DNA of 64,000 nt. It comes from Wenyingzhuangia gilva (GTDB taxonomy: Bacteria > Bacteroidota > Bacteroidia > Flavobacteriales > Flavobacteriaceae). This document shows, one piece after another, positions 47,804 to 57,557 of this stretch. Within the stretch, counting starts at the first letter, position 1. The number at the start of each line of letters is the position of its first letter. The stretch lies in the NCBI RefSeq assembly GCF_030519655.1, contig NZ_JAUMIT010000005.1:186001-250000 (forward strand), in the 5' to 3' direction. A model generated the notes under the pieces. The model saw only the letters and a list, made by a program, of their open reading frames with translations, had not been told where the DNA came from and did not search any database. Position numbers and translations under genes: made by a program.

Positions 47804-48946
47804 TTATAGTTTTAGTTTGTTAATGTCTTGTAAGAATAGCGTTTTAGGTAGGTTTTTAAATTTTTTAAAATCCTGTTCGCTACTATGTGTTTTGTATGGC
47901 ATGTAATGATGTGTTTTAGAGTAGTTTCTCCAAAACAAAATCCATGAAATTCCTGAATCTTTAATTTTTGGATATAAAATTTCTGTGTACCAATTATTGG
48001 TAGTAATAGCTTCTTGTCCGGTTTCAGTAAAAGCATATAATTTGTTTCTTTTTATAGCTAGTTCTTTCACTATTTTTAAATCATTTACAACTGATTTTGC
48101 GTAAGTTTTAGAATCTTTAAAATCATAAATATCAATTCCTAATACATCTACAAACTCATCACCAGGGTAGTAGTCTAAATAATGATCTTTGGGTTCTAAT
48201 CTGTTGGGTGAATACACGTAAATTAAGTTGTGTAATTGATGTTGGTCTCTTAGAGAAGAGACTGTTTTTTGCCATAATAATTTGTAGTCTTCAGGATTGC
48301 AGTTTGGGTTTCCCCACCAAAACCAACTTCCGTTCATTTCGTGTAAGGGTCTAAACACAATAGGGATTTGTTTTCCTTTGTACATAATGGTTTTTAAATA
48401 ATCTGCAACAAGTTTTAACCATCGGTCGTATTTTAAGGTAACTTCAGGATTGTTTAAAATGTCGGATACAGCAGGAGTTTTGTCCCAAGAATTTCCATCG
48501 GTAACAGGGTTGTTAGCATGCCAACTTACGGTAATAATTCCTCCTTTGCTATAAGCATCAATCATTAATTTTCGCATGGTCACAAAAGGAACTGTGTCTA
48601 TATTGTACTCGTTTTGATATTCAATACCACTAATGTCAAAACCATAAACAGCAGGAAAATCTCCCACTATATCATTTACATCACTTTTAATAGTTTCAGG
48701 AAAATCAGATTGTTTCCAACCGATGCCATAAGAGGTGCCGTCTTGATGTCCAACGGCAAAACCAGTTTTAGAAATATAAAATAGTTTTTTATGTAGTTTT
48801 TTTAATTCTTTAGAAGGTTTGTAATCTACCAAGTTTGGTTTTGTATACACAGAATTGTAAAAAGGTTTACAAGAATGTAAAAATATTACCATAAGCAAAA
48901 AGGAGAACTGTTTATATGTGGGTAATATTTTATTTATAAAAATCAT
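47804..48946 (-). CDS. GH26 mannanase (ManA/mannobiose-forming type), probable periplasmic lipoprotein
   Basis: A 380-residue lipoprotein (MVIFLHSC, then KPFYNSVY with no acidic run, so periplasm-facing). GH26 motifs: GHQDGTSYGIGW, FPAVYGFDISGIE, SWHANNP, acid/base Glu203 in RPLHEMNGSWFWWG and nucleophile Glu308 in AFTETGQEA. First gene of the mannan operon next to the symporter, the position held by ManA, an exo-mannanase that makes mannobiose, in B. fragilis. It should feed the symporter. Exo mode of action is inferred from context. Confidence 0.9.
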   Translation of the reverse strand: MIFINKILPTYKQFSFLLMVIFLHSCKPFYNSVYTKPNLVDYKPSKELKKLHKKLFYISKTGFAVGHQDGTSYGIGWKQSDFPETIKSDVNDIVGDFPAVYGFDISGIEYQNEYNIDTVPFVTMRKLMIDAYSKGGIITVSWHANNPVTDGNSWDKTPAVSDILNNPEVTLKYDRWLKLVADYLKTIMYKGKQIPIVFRPLHEMNGSWFWWGNPNCNPEDYKLLWQKTVSSLRDQHQLHNLIYVYSPNRLEPKDHYLDYYPGDEFVDVLGIDIYDFKDSKTYAKSVVNDLKIVKELAIKRNKLYAFTETGQEAITTNNWYTEILYPKIKDSGISWILFWRNYSKTHHYMPYKTHSSEQDFKKFKNLPKTLFLQDINKLKL

Positions 48947-49102
48947 TTGCTTTATTTTTTAATTATTTGATAGTTTTGTATCGTTAAAGGTATTAAATAT
49001 GTATTTTTGTAAAGCAATATTGTGAATTTCAAAAATAGCAATTACCTGTTGTATAAATATGATATTATTTTATCATTATATTAAAATATAATTACATCTA
49101 TT
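48947..49102. promoter_or_regulatory. Divergent promoter region of the mannan operon and araC-type gene
   Basis: A 156-bp gap. Forward: TATTTTTG at 49002-49009 with TTTG at 48975-48978 (spacer 23, slightly long). Reverse: TATTTTTG read on the minus strand at 49030-49037, with no clear -33 box. The two -7 elements are 20 bp apart, so the AraC protein or another factor bound here could affect both directions. Confidence 0.5.
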
Positions 49103-49981
49103 ATGAGTTTGTTAGATAAAGTCCATAGAGAAATCACCCCATTATCTCCAGAAGATAGTTTTTTGGTTTTTGACAGGGTTAAAAAAGAATTTGATTTTCC
49201 TATCCATTTTCATCCTGAATATGAGTTGAATTGCATTATTAATGGAAAAGGGGTAAAGAGGGTTGTTGGAGATCATATAGAAGAGATAGATCAGGTAGAA
49301 TTGGTATTTGTTGGGCCAAATTTACACCATGGCTGGTTGAATCATAATTGTAAGAGTGAAGAGATTAGAGAGATTACAATTCAGTTTCACGAAGGACTTT
49401 TTAATGATGAGTTTTTGTCCAGAAAAATTATGAAGCCAATAAAAGATATGTTTGAAAGGTCTATACATGGAGTGCTGTTTTCTAAAAAAACGAGTTTAGA
49501 GATATGTGATAGAATTTCTAGTTTATCAAAGTTAGATAGCATGGATTATTTTTTAGAGATTATGTCAATCTTGTTTGATTTGGCTAATTCTAGAAATCAA
49601 AAATTGCTTTCAACCTATACAAATAATAGGGATAGTTTTGAAAATAGTGATAAGATTAAAAAAATATATGAGTATGTTCAGGAGAATTATGATCAAAAAA
49701 TAACATTGGCAGAAGCTTCTGAATTGGTAAATATGAGTCAGGTTTCTTTTAATAGATTTATGAAAAAGAGAACTGGGAAAACTTTTGTGGATTATGTGAA
49801 TGATGTAAGAATTGGTTATGCGGCTATGAGGTTAGTGGAGAAAGATGTGAGTATTTCTGAGATTGCTTTTAGTTGTGGTTTTAATAATATAGCCAACTTT
49901 AATAGGGTTTTTAAAAAAGCTAAAAACTGTACCCCTAGTCAGTACAAGAGTGATTTTTCAGGGATCAAAAGGATTCTGTAG
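49103..49981 (+). CDS. AraC-family transcriptional regulator of the mannan locus
   Basis: A 292-residue cytoplasmic regulator: N-terminal cupin-like sensor (FPIHFHPEYELNCIINGKG) and C-terminal double HTH (about 190-290, ITLAEASELVNMSQVSFNRFMKKRTGKTFVDYVNDVRI and ISEIAFSCGFNNIANFNRVFKKAKNCTPSQYKSDF-like blocks). The cupin may bind a soluble sugar. It lies between the divergent mannan enzyme operon and mannan susC and probably activates both. This is a different control type from the HTCS of the xyloglucan locus. Confidence 0.92.
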   Translation: MSLLDKVHREITPLSPEDSFLVFDRVKKEFDFPIHFHPEYELNCIINGKGVKRVVGDHIEEIDQVELVFVGPNLHHGWLNHNCKSEEIREITIQFHEGLFNDEFLSRKIMKPIKDMFERSIHGVLFSKKTSLEICDRISSLSKLDSMDYFLEIMSILFDLANSRNQKLLSTYTNNRDSFENSDKIKKIYEYVQENYDQKITLAEASELVNMSQVSFNRFMKKRTGKTFVDYVNDVRIGYAAMRLVEKDVSISEIAFSCGFNNIANFNRVFKKAKNCTPSQYKSDFSGIKRIL

Positions 49982-50358
49982 TTGTCTTAAATTTTTGTCT
50001 TGTTGGTTTAAGTGTTGTACTGAATCTAATCTAATCTTTTTTGAAATATTTTACCTTAAGATTGCTTTCAGTGCTTTAATTAATATGATTTATATAGTAA
50101 TAATAATTTGTCTTTTTTGTTACATATAAATCTGTATTTTTTCTTTTAGTAAGTTCTTTTTTTAGTGATGAGCTGTGTTTAAGTATGTAAAAATCAATAC
50201 TTCGAAAAAATTTTATTGGTAAATGACAAAATACTATTAACGTAAAATTAACAATTCACTTAATTTCGAATATTGTAATAAAACTTATTTTTTTTAGCAA
50301 AATGTTAAATAAAACACTTTAAATACAAATAAATTAATACTATTTAAACTAAAAGAAC
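49982..50358 (+). promoter_or_regulatory. Control region upstream of mannan susC
   Basis: A 377-bp AT-rich gap with no gene. No exact TAnnTTTG with a well placed TTTG is visible. ATTAAC occurs at 50236 and 50247, 11 bp apart (one helical turn), about 110 bp before the start. A weak -7-like TAATTTCG lies near 50270. No terminator-like hairpin follows the araC-type gene. Confidence 0.4.
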
Positions 50359-53300
50359 ATGCGAAAGACAATTTTAAAAAATATCCATAGCGGTTTAAAA
50401 TACAACTACTGTATACCGTTATTGATGTTTTTCTTAGTAAGCCAAGTTGCTTTAGCTCAAGTTGAGGTAAAAGGAACTGTAAAAGATTCTAAGGGAACAA
50501 CATTACCAGGGGTTAATGTACTTCAAAAAGGGACTAATATTGGTACGATGACTGATTTTGATGGTAATTATACCCTAACAGTTGCTGACAATGCAGTATT
50601 AAGTTTTACTTATTTAGGTTTTGAATCTCAAGATATTAAAGTGGGAAGTAAAACAACAGTTAATGTTGTTTTAAAAGCTAGTAGTGAATCTTTAGATGAA
50701 GTAGTTATTATTGGTTACGGATCTCAAAAAAGGAGTGATGTAAATAGTGCGATTTCTTCTATAAAAGCTGAAGATATTCAAAACAGTAAGGCTACTTCTT
50801 TTGATCAAATGATGCAAGGAAAAGCTGCTGGGGTAACTATTAATAGTAATTCAGGTCAGCCAGGAGGGAATGTGTCGGTTAAAATTAGAGGTATTTCTTC
50901 TTTAACAGGAACCAATGAACCTTTATATGTTATTGATGGTATACCAATGTCTGGAGATGCTAGAAACTCTTCTACTTCGGGAAGAAGTGCTACTGGAGAA
51001 TCTAATTTTTCTAATGCGGGAAATATTTCTATCAGTCCATTGTCAATGATAAATCCTAGTGATATTGAGTCTATTGATATTTTAAAAGATGCATCGGCAA
51101 CAGCTATTTATGGATCAAGAGGAGCTAATGGAGTTATTATTGTAACTACCAAATCTGGAAAACAAGGAACGGGAAAAATTAGTTATGATAAATCTTATGC
51201 AATTAGCAATTTACCAAAAATGTTAGATGCGATGAACTTGAGAGAGTATGCTGCGCATCAAAATGCATTGGCTGATGTGTATGATCCTACTCAGAAAAGA
51301 CCTGAGTTTGCAATTCCGTCCTTACTTGGAGAGGGAACCAACTGGCAAAAAGAAATTTTTAGAACAGGTATTATGGAATCTGATCAAATCTCTTTTTCAG
51401 GAGGTAAAGATGGTATAAATTATTACTTGTCTGGAGGTAGAGTTCAACAAGATGGAATTGTTATAGAATCTAGATTTAAAAGATATAACCTAAGAGCTAA
51501 TATTGATGCTAGACTTAATAAATCTATCAAGGTTGGGTTGATTGCAACGGGATCTATGACAGATGAAAAATTAACATTAAATGGTCAGTTTGATGGTGTA
51601 GTTGCTAGGTCTTTATTAAGTACCCCAGATGTTCCTGTAAGAGAATTTAATGGTGATTTTGCAGGTCCTAAATTAGGGACTGTAACATTTGTAAATCCAG
51701 TAGCAGAAACTCTTTTAGGGTCTAATAAACTAGAAAGGAAAAATTATTCTGCTAACTTTTACACAGATATTAAATTGTTTAAAGGTTTAGAATATCGTTT
51801 TGAAGTTGGGGGATATAAGTCTGACAATTTAGGTCGACAATTTGTACCTATGTATTCTTTGGGGAATGCAGTTAAAAACTTTGCTAATTTATATTACAGA
51901 CCTCAGACATCTTATTCATGGAACTTAAAAAACATGCTTACTTATAGGAATACTATTGGTAAACACAATTTTACTTTATTGGCAGTTCAAGAAGCTAACA
52001 AAGCGCATTGGGAAGGACATTCTTTAACGGCTAATGGATATAAGGATAATTCAGATAAAAGCTTATCAGGTTCAGATCTTTCTAAAGCTGAATTAAGTGG
52101 TGTTTTTATAGGTACACAAGCTTTGTCATCATATTTGGGTAGGGCAGTGTATGATTATGATAACAAATATGGTTTTACAGCTGCCATCAGAACAGATGGT
52201 TCTTCTAAGTTTTTTAAAGGGAATAAATGGAGTGTGTTTAGATCTATAGGTGCTTCTTGGAAAGTATCTAACGAAAGTTTTATGGAGAGTTTTAAGCCTT
52301 TTGTTGATAATGTTAAAATTAGATTTGGTTATGGAGAGACAGGAAACAATCAAATTGGAAACAATTTATATGATTCTAACTTAGCATTAACTAATAGTTC
52401 AATGGGAACTTCATTTTTGCCAGCAAATGAATCAAATCAATTGTTGACATGGGAAACTCAAAAACAAACCAACTTAGGTTTAGACTTTGCTTTGTTTAAT
52501 TCTAAATTGTCCACTTCTATTGATGTATATAGAAAAGTTTCAGAATCTTTTTTATATAAATTACCGCTTCCAAACTTTTTATCTGGAGGAGCTTCTTACG
52601 AAGGAGGAGTTGATCCACCATTCTTCAACCTAGGAAGTATGGTTAACAAAGGAGTTGAAATATCTGTTAACTACAATACAAATATCACAGATGACTTTTC
52701 TTGGAATTCAAGTTTAAACTTCACTAAATATGTAAACGAAGTAACAGATATGCTTGGATTAAATATCGATAGATCGGTTAATAATTTAGCATACCAGTCA
52801 TTGTCTGTTTCTAGAACTCAAGAAGGGGTTTCAATAGGTTCTTTTTATGGATATGAAGCTTTAGGGATTTATAGAACTGATGAAGATTTAATCAAGTATG
52901 GTCATACAAATGATACCGGTACTAAGGAAGTTTTAAAAGATGGAACCAATTCATTATTACCAGATTTTCAAAAAGGAGATGTAATTTATAAAGATCAAAA
53001 TGGAGACGGTATTATTAATACTAAAGATAAAACCAATATAGGAAATCCAAATCCAGATTTCACTTATGGATTTACAAATTCTTTTAAGTATAAAAATTTA
53101 GAGTTATCGGTATTTATTCAAGGTTCATATGGAAATAAGTTGATGAACATAACGCGTTTGTCGGGAACTTTAAATAGTTATTTAGGAACAAATTATCTAA
53201 ATGAAGCCTCAGATTTTTATTCTGCGACCAATTTAGATGCTAAATTACCAAGACCATCAGATTATAGTCATATAAACAATGGTATTTCCTCTCGACTTGT

Positions 53301-53553
53301 TGAAGATGGTTCTTATTTAAGAATACAAAATGTAACCTTAGGATATTCAATTCCTAAAGAGTTATTATCAAGCATTCATTTGTCTAAACTTAGAGTATAC
53401 GTAACAGGGCAAAACCTTTTCACATTTACTAATTATTCTGGATACGATCCAGAGGTAGGATCTTTTAATCAAGATGCATTGTTAACGGGAGTAGATAGTG
53501 GACGTTACCCAACACCGAGAGTTTTGTCGTTAGGACTTAATGTTGAATTTTAA
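50359..53553 (+). CDS. SusC-like TonB-dependent transporter of the mannan locus
   Basis: A 1064-residue SusC-type protein: signal peptide (VSQVALAQ, about residue 34), carboxypeptidase-regulatory-like domain (VKGTVKDSKGTTLPGVNVLQKG), TonB-box-like LDEVVIIGYGSQKR, plug domain (IRGISSLTGTNEPLYVIDGIPM, DASATAIYGSRGANGVIIVTTKSG) and barrel ending LSLGLNVEF. It likely imports manno-oligosaccharides; substrate is inferred from the flanking mannan genes. It is clearly distinct from the xyloglucan-locus SusC outside the family motifs. Followed 11 bp later by susD. Confidence 0.96.
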   Translation: MRKTILKNIHSGLKYNYCIPLLMFFLVSQVALAQVEVKGTVKDSKGTTLPGVNVLQKGTNIGTMTDFDGNYTLTVADNAVLSFTYLGFESQDIKVGSKTTVNVVLKASSESLDEVVIIGYGSQKRSDVNSAISSIKAEDIQNSKATSFDQMMQGKAAGVTINSNSGQPGGNVSVKIRGISSLTGTNEPLYVIDGIPMSGDARNSSTSGRSATGESNFSNAGNISISPLSMINPSDIESIDILKDASATAIYGSRGANGVIIVTTKSGKQGTGKISYDKSYAISNLPKMLDAMNLREYAAHQNALADVYDPTQKRPEFAIPSLLGEGTNWQKEIFRTGIMESDQISFSGGKDGINYYLSGGRVQQDGIVIESRFKRYNLRANIDARLNKSIKVGLIATGSMTDEKLTLNGQFDGVVARSLLSTPDVPVREFNGDFAGPKLGTVTFVNPVAETLLGSNKLERKNYSANFYTDIKLFKGLEYRFEVGGYKSDNLGRQFVPMYSLGNAVKNFANLYYRPQTSYSWNLKNMLTYRNTIGKHNFTLLAVQEANKAHWEGHSLTANGYKDNSDKSLSGSDLSKAELSGVFIGTQALSSYLGRAVYDYDNKYGFTAAIRTDGSSKFFKGNKWSVFRSIGASWKVSNESFMESFKPFVDNVKIRFGYGETGNNQIGNNLYDSNLALTNSSMGTSFLPANESNQLLTWETQKQTNLGLDFALFNSKLSTSIDVYRKVSESFLYKLPLPNFLSGGASYEGGVDPPFFNLGSMVNKGVEISVNYNTNITDDFSWNSSLNFTKYVNEVTDMLGLNIDRSVNNLAYQSLSVSRTQEGVSIGSFYGYEALGIYRTDEDLIKYGHTNDTGTKEVLKDGTNSLLPDFQKGDVIYKDQNGDGIINTKDKTNIGNPNPDFTYGFTNSFKYKNLELSVFIQGSYGNKLMNITRLSGTLNSYLGTNYLNEASDFYSATNLDAKLPRPSDYSHINNGISSRLVEDGSYLRIQNVTLGYSIPKELLSSIHLSKLRVYVTGQNLFTFTNYSGYDPEVGSFNQDALLTGVDSGRYPTPRVLSLGLNVEF

Positions 53554-53564
53554 AAATTAGAAAA

Positions 53565-55160
53565 ATGAAAAAAATAATAAACATAAAATTTGTTGTAATA
53601 CTAATTTCAGTATTTACATTTACAACATCATGTTCGGAAGATTTTATTGATATTCCAGCTGAAGGAGCTCCAACATTAGGGAATTATTACGATTCTGATG
53701 AAAAATTAGACAACGCAGCCAATGGTTTGTATGGTTTGGTATGGTTTAATATTAATAAGTCTGGTTTTTACGGTATTACAGATGTAATTTCTGGGAATAT
53801 GTACGCCGGACCTTATAACGAATTTGGGAAATTTACAGATTTAAGTTTCACAAATTCTCAAGCTTATATATCAGATTCTTGGAAATCTTGTTATGCGGGT
53901 GTTGCAAATGCCAATATCTATATTAATAACTTGCCTTTAGTTGTAGGGCCAAATGTGAGTGAAGAGGCATTAAATAATGCATTGGGAGAGTGTCATTTTA
54001 TTAGAGCATTTTCCTATTTCATGCTAGTAAGATTATGGGGGAATGTACCTATTATAGAAGATGCCTCTAAATACACACAGAACTTTGTGGTGCCTAGTAA
54101 CCCTATTGCTGATGTTTATAAATTTATAGAAAATGATTTATTATTTGCAATTGATAATTTAAGATCAAAAACAAGAGGATCTAATTATGCAGAAAATGCA
54201 CATGTGTCAAGTGGTTCTGCAAAAGCAATGTTAGCAAAAGTGTACTTGTATCAAAAAAAATACGATGAGGCTAGAATTTTAGCTAAAGAAGTTATTGATA
54301 GTAAGGAATTCAAATTGATGGATAACTTTTCTGATTTGTTTTTACAGGTAAATAACAATAACGAGGAATCTATTTTTGCTTGGCAATGGAATGGATCTGG
54401 AACTTATTTTGATGGGAACTTTTGTAATACTTTGTTTGCTCCAGAGAACAGATTGGTAGAAACTACATACTCTGGTCAAATGGCTCCATCACAAGATTTA
54501 ATTAACAATGTTTTTGAACCAAGTGATTTAAGAAGAAAGGAAACTTTTATGTTGCCAGGAGATTTTTATCCTAATTTAACTTTTGCAGAAACATTAGATG
54601 TAGATTCTCCGTTGTCTTTAGGGTATACATTTGAAATCAATAATGGTTTTATAGAAAACGGAGTTCAAAACTCTGGAGCAGGATTAAAAAAATATGTAAT
54701 TGGAAAAGAAAATCTTCCAATTACAGGTAAAATGAATCAACAGTTTAACGGAGCTTGTTCCATGAATAGTTATATGATGAGATATGCAGAGTTATTGTTA
54801 ATTCATGCAGAGGCAACTATTGGTTCTCAGTCAGGTTCAACCTCCGATCCAGATGCTTTAGCTTCCTACAATGCAGTTCGTATCAGAGCAGGTTTACAGC
54901 CTAAAGCTTCAATCACTTTTGAGGATGTATTTAAAGAAAGACGTGCTGAATTAGCTTGTGAAGGAGATTATTATTTTGATTTGGGAAGATTACCTTTTAG
55001 TCAAGCAAAAGCTATTTTAGAAGCTCAAAATAGAGGAGATGCTACCACAGAAAAACACATAACAATTTCTGCTACAAACCTTTTCTTACCCTATCCAGAA
55101 GATGATTTAATTAAAAACCCAAAATTAACTGAAGTTGAACCTTATGATTTTAATCAATAA
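53565..55160 (+). CDS. SusD-like surface lipoprotein of the mannan locus
   Basis: A 531-residue SusD/RagB protein. Lipoprotein signal TFTTSC followed by SEDFIDI, matching the flavobacterial surface-export pattern. Motifs: CYAGVANANIYINNLP, ALGECHFIRAFSYFMLVRLWGNVPII and near the C-terminus FKERRAELACEGDYYFDLGRL, all typical SusD. It forms the lid of the SusC importer and binds manno-oligosaccharides by inference. The next gene's start lies 13 bp after its stop. Confidence 0.96.
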   Translation: MKKIINIKFVVILISVFTFTTSCSEDFIDIPAEGAPTLGNYYDSDEKLDNAANGLYGLVWFNINKSGFYGITDVISGNMYAGPYNEFGKFTDLSFTNSQAYISDSWKSCYAGVANANIYINNLPLVVGPNVSEEALNNALGECHFIRAFSYFMLVRLWGNVPIIEDASKYTQNFVVPSNPIADVYKFIENDLLFAIDNLRSKTRGSNYAENAHVSSGSAKAMLAKVYLYQKKYDEARILAKEVIDSKEFKLMDNFSDLFLQVNNNNEESIFAWQWNGSGTYFDGNFCNTLFAPENRLVETTYSGQMAPSQDLINNVFEPSDLRRKETFMLPGDFYPNLTFAETLDVDSPLSLGYTFEINNGFIENGVQNSGAGLKKYVIGKENLPITGKMNQQFNGACSMNSYMMRYAELLLIHAEATIGSQSGSTSDPDALASYNAVRIRAGLQPKASITFEDVFKERRAELACEGDYYFDLGRLPFSQAKAILEAQNRGDATTEKHITISATNLFLPYPEDDLIKNPKLTEVEPYDFNQ

Positions 55161-55173
55161 AATAGTTATTAAC

Positions 55174-56229
55174 ATGAAAAATTTAAAAAGAATATACTCG
55201 TTGAGTCTCGCTGTGGTGAGTTCGGTAGTTTTCAGTTTTGTGTCTTCATGTAGCAATGATGATAATGATATTTCTTCATCTTCTTCAGCTACGCCAGAAA
55301 TTACAAAGGTGTTTGAGGCAGGAGATGTTGATTTTACTCCTGTAGATTTAGGGTATCCAAATAAAACCTATGTAATTCAAGGATCTGGATTGTCAGGAAT
55401 TAATAAAATTTATTTTAATGGGGTTGATACTTATTTTAATCAAACTTTTGTAACCGATAACAATGTATTTGTAACCATAGATTTAGATACGCCTTATGCG
55501 GGTGATGAAATTACCAATGAGTTAAAAATTGTAAGTGCTAACGGAAAAGAAGCAAAAATTCCGTTTGTAATAGCTCCTCCTGCACCACTTATCATAAAAG
55601 GATTTAATCCTATTAATGCAGCAGAAGGGGATGAGATTACCATTTATGGTAATTTTTTCCTGAATCCTGAAGTTGCAATTGGAGATGTTGATGTACCTGT
55701 AGTGTCAAGTACTTTAACGGAAATTGTGGTAAAGGCTCCAGCAAATTCAGAAGACAAGAAAATTACTGTAACTACAATTTCTGGAGAGGCTGTTTCTACT
55801 CAAGCCATAGGATCTGCATTGTATGACGATGAATTAAGAGGAGATGCTGGACATTGGACATGGGATGGTTCTGCAATTATAAAAGATTATTCAGAAGATA
55901 GTGCTCAAGGGGTTAATAGTATGAAATTTGAATTAGGAGGATGGAGTGGTGCTGACTTCAAGTTTAATTCAAGAGATGTCTCAAAGTACAAAGCGTTTAG
56001 GTTAAGAGTAAAAAGTCTTACAGATAATGCAGGAGCTAGTGTCAACCTTGTTTTTGGAGGTTGGGCTTATCAAATTCCAACAGCTATGACATCAGCTTGG
56101 ACATATTTAGAGGTTCCTTTTTCTGCAATTGGAAATCCAACTACTTTTGACCAACTAACCATTCAAGAATCTGGTAATTTCGGAGGAAATACTTTCTTGT
56201 TTGATGATATGGGATTTGTATTAAAGTAA
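55174..56229 (+). CDS. TIG/IPT-domain surface glycan-binding lipoprotein (SusE position)
   Basis: Start taken at ATG 55174, which opens a lipoprotein signal (FSFVSSC, then SNDDND, strongly acidic and surface-type); the longer frame from 55135 would overlap susD. 351 residues. Two IPT/TIG-like beta-sandwiches (about 45-130 and 132-215; NPINAAEGDEITIYGNFF) and a C-terminal part of about 130 residues (GHWTWDGSAIIKDYSEDS, FLFDDMGF) resembling a galactose-binding-like jelly roll. Proteins of this build act as surface glycan-binding proteins in hemicellulose loci; mannan binding is inferred. Confidence 0.82.
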   Translation: MKNLKRIYSLSLAVVSSVVFSFVSSCSNDDNDISSSSSATPEITKVFEAGDVDFTPVDLGYPNKTYVIQGSGLSGINKIYFNGVDTYFNQTFVTDNNVFVTIDLDTPYAGDEITNELKIVSANGKEAKIPFVIAPPAPLIIKGFNPINAAEGDEITIYGNFFLNPEVAIGDVDVPVVSSTLTEIVVKAPANSEDKKITVTTISGEAVSTQAIGSALYDDELRGDAGHWTWDGSAIIKDYSEDSAQGVNSMKFELGGWSGADFKFNSRDVSKYKAFRLRVKSLTDNAGASVNLVFGGWAYQIPTAMTSAWTYLEVPFSAIGNPTTFDQLTIQESGNFGGNTFLFDDMGFVLK

Positions 56230-56253
56230 TAGTTGAGTTAGTTAATAGTAATC

Positions 56254-56290
56254 AAGGCCCTATTTTTGTTTGTTTAAATAGGGCCTTTTT
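56254..56290 (+). terminator. Terminator after the mannan SusCDE genes
   Basis: AAGGCCCTATTT / AAATAGGGCCTT stem, about 12 bp, with a loop of roughly 9 nt and T-run. GH27 downstream therefore probably needs its own promoter or read-through. Confidence 0.88.
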
Positions 56291-56302
56291 AAATGTTAAA
56301 AA

Positions 56303-57505
56303 ATGAATAAAAAAATCGTTTTATTTTTGTTTCTATTATCATTAAATATCAATGCACAAAAGTTTGATGGTTTGGCAGAAACTCCTCCAATGGGATGGAA
56401 TAGCTGGAATACCTTTGGTACGGATATAAATGAAAAATTGGTAAAAGACATTGCTGATCAATTTATAGAATTAGGACTTAAAGATGCAGGATATGAATAT
56501 ATTGTTTTAGATGATGGTTGGATGTCTAAAGAACGCGATGTTAATGGTGATTTGGTAGCAGATCCAATAAAGTTTCCTAGCGGTATGAAAGTCTTAGCAG
56601 ATTACATTCATTCAAAAGGTTTAAAATTTGGTTTATATAATTGTGCAGGTTCTAAAACTTGTGCAGGTTATCCAGGAAGTCGTGGACATGAGTATCAAGA
56701 CGCAAAATTGTATGCATCGTGGGAAGTAGACTATTTAAAATATGATTGGTGTAATACAGGGAAAATTAATGCAGAAAGTGCTTACATAACTATGAGAGAT
56801 GCTTTGAAAGCTGCTGGGAGGCCTGTGGTATTTAGTATTTGTGAGTGGGGTGATAATGAACCATGGAAATGGGGGAAAGAAGTTGGCCATTTATGGAGAG
56901 CTACTGGAGATATTATTAATTGTTGGGATTGTGAAATAGGACATGGTTCTTGGAGTTCTTCGGGTGTTTGGACAATTATCAATATGAGAAAAGACATCAG
57001 AGAATCGGCGGGTCCTGGACATTGGAATGATTTTGATATGATGGAAGTTGGAAATGGAATGACTGCTGCTGAAGATAGAAGTCATTTTGTAATGTGGTCT
57101 ATGTTGGCTTCTCCTTTAATTATGGGGAATGATTTAAGAGAAATGTCTAAAGAAACTTTATCAACGCTTATTAATAAAGAAGTGATTTCTGTGAATCAAG
57201 ATAAATTAGGGATTCAAGGGTTTAGATTTTCTAATGAAAATAAGATGGAAATCTGGATAAAACCTTTAGATAATAATCAATGGGCATTGTCTTTTGTTAA
57301 TATGTCAGATGATGCTGTAGATTTTGTTTTTGATTGGCAAAAACATCCTTTGTCAGATGATGTGAATGGAAGGTATTTAGATTTAAATAAAGAGGTGTAT
57401 GAGGTTAGAGATTTAACTCACCATCAAAACTTAGGAGATACTTCTAAAAAATTAAAAGCAAAAATTGCTTCACATGATGTTGTAGTGGTTAGAATTGGTA
57501 AGTAA
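56303..57505 (+). CDS. GH27 alpha-galactosidase
   Basis: A 400-residue GH27 enzyme with signal peptide (SLNINAQ). Motifs: TPPMGWNSWNTFG, EYIVLDDGWM, nucleophile Asp148 in YLKYDWCN, acid/base Asp203 in WRATGDI, and GPGHWNDFDMMEVGNG; C-terminal beta-sandwich. It removes alpha-1,6-galactose from galactomannan oligosaccharides in the periplasm, giving GH26 and GH5 access to the backbone. Its place beside the mannan SusCD genes supports galactomannan as a substrate. It converges on the LacI gene. Confidence 0.94.
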   Translation: MNKKIVLFLFLLSLNINAQKFDGLAETPPMGWNSWNTFGTDINEKLVKDIADQFIELGLKDAGYEYIVLDDGWMSKERDVNGDLVADPIKFPSGMKVLADYIHSKGLKFGLYNCAGSKTCAGYPGSRGHEYQDAKLYASWEVDYLKYDWCNTGKINAESAYITMRDALKAAGRPVVFSICEWGDNEPWKWGKEVGHLWRATGDIINCWDCEIGHGSWSSSGVWTIINMRKDIRESAGPGHWNDFDMMEVGNGMTAAEDRSHFVMWSMLASPLIMGNDLREMSKETLSTLINKEVISVNQDKLGIQGFRFSNENKMEIWIKPLDNNQWALSFVNMSDDAVDFVFDWQKHPLSDDVNGRYLDLNKEVYEVRDLTHHQNLGDTSKKLKAKIASHDVVVVRIGK

Positions 57506-57524
57506 ATTTAGTATTTATATAAAC

Positions 57525-57557
57525 AAAAACAGCATCAATTTATTGATGCTGTTTTTG
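57525..57557. terminator. Bidirectional terminator between GH27 and lacI-type gene
   Basis: AAAAACAGCATCAA / TTGATGCTGTTTTT, 14-bp perfect stem with a loop of a few bases, T-run on both strands; ends directly at the stop codon of the minus-strand regulator. Confidence 0.9.

Noticed and set aside
56261-56268. TATTTTTG as a promoter of GH27
   Set aside because: It lies in the stem-loop of a terminator and has no -33 TTTG at the right distance.
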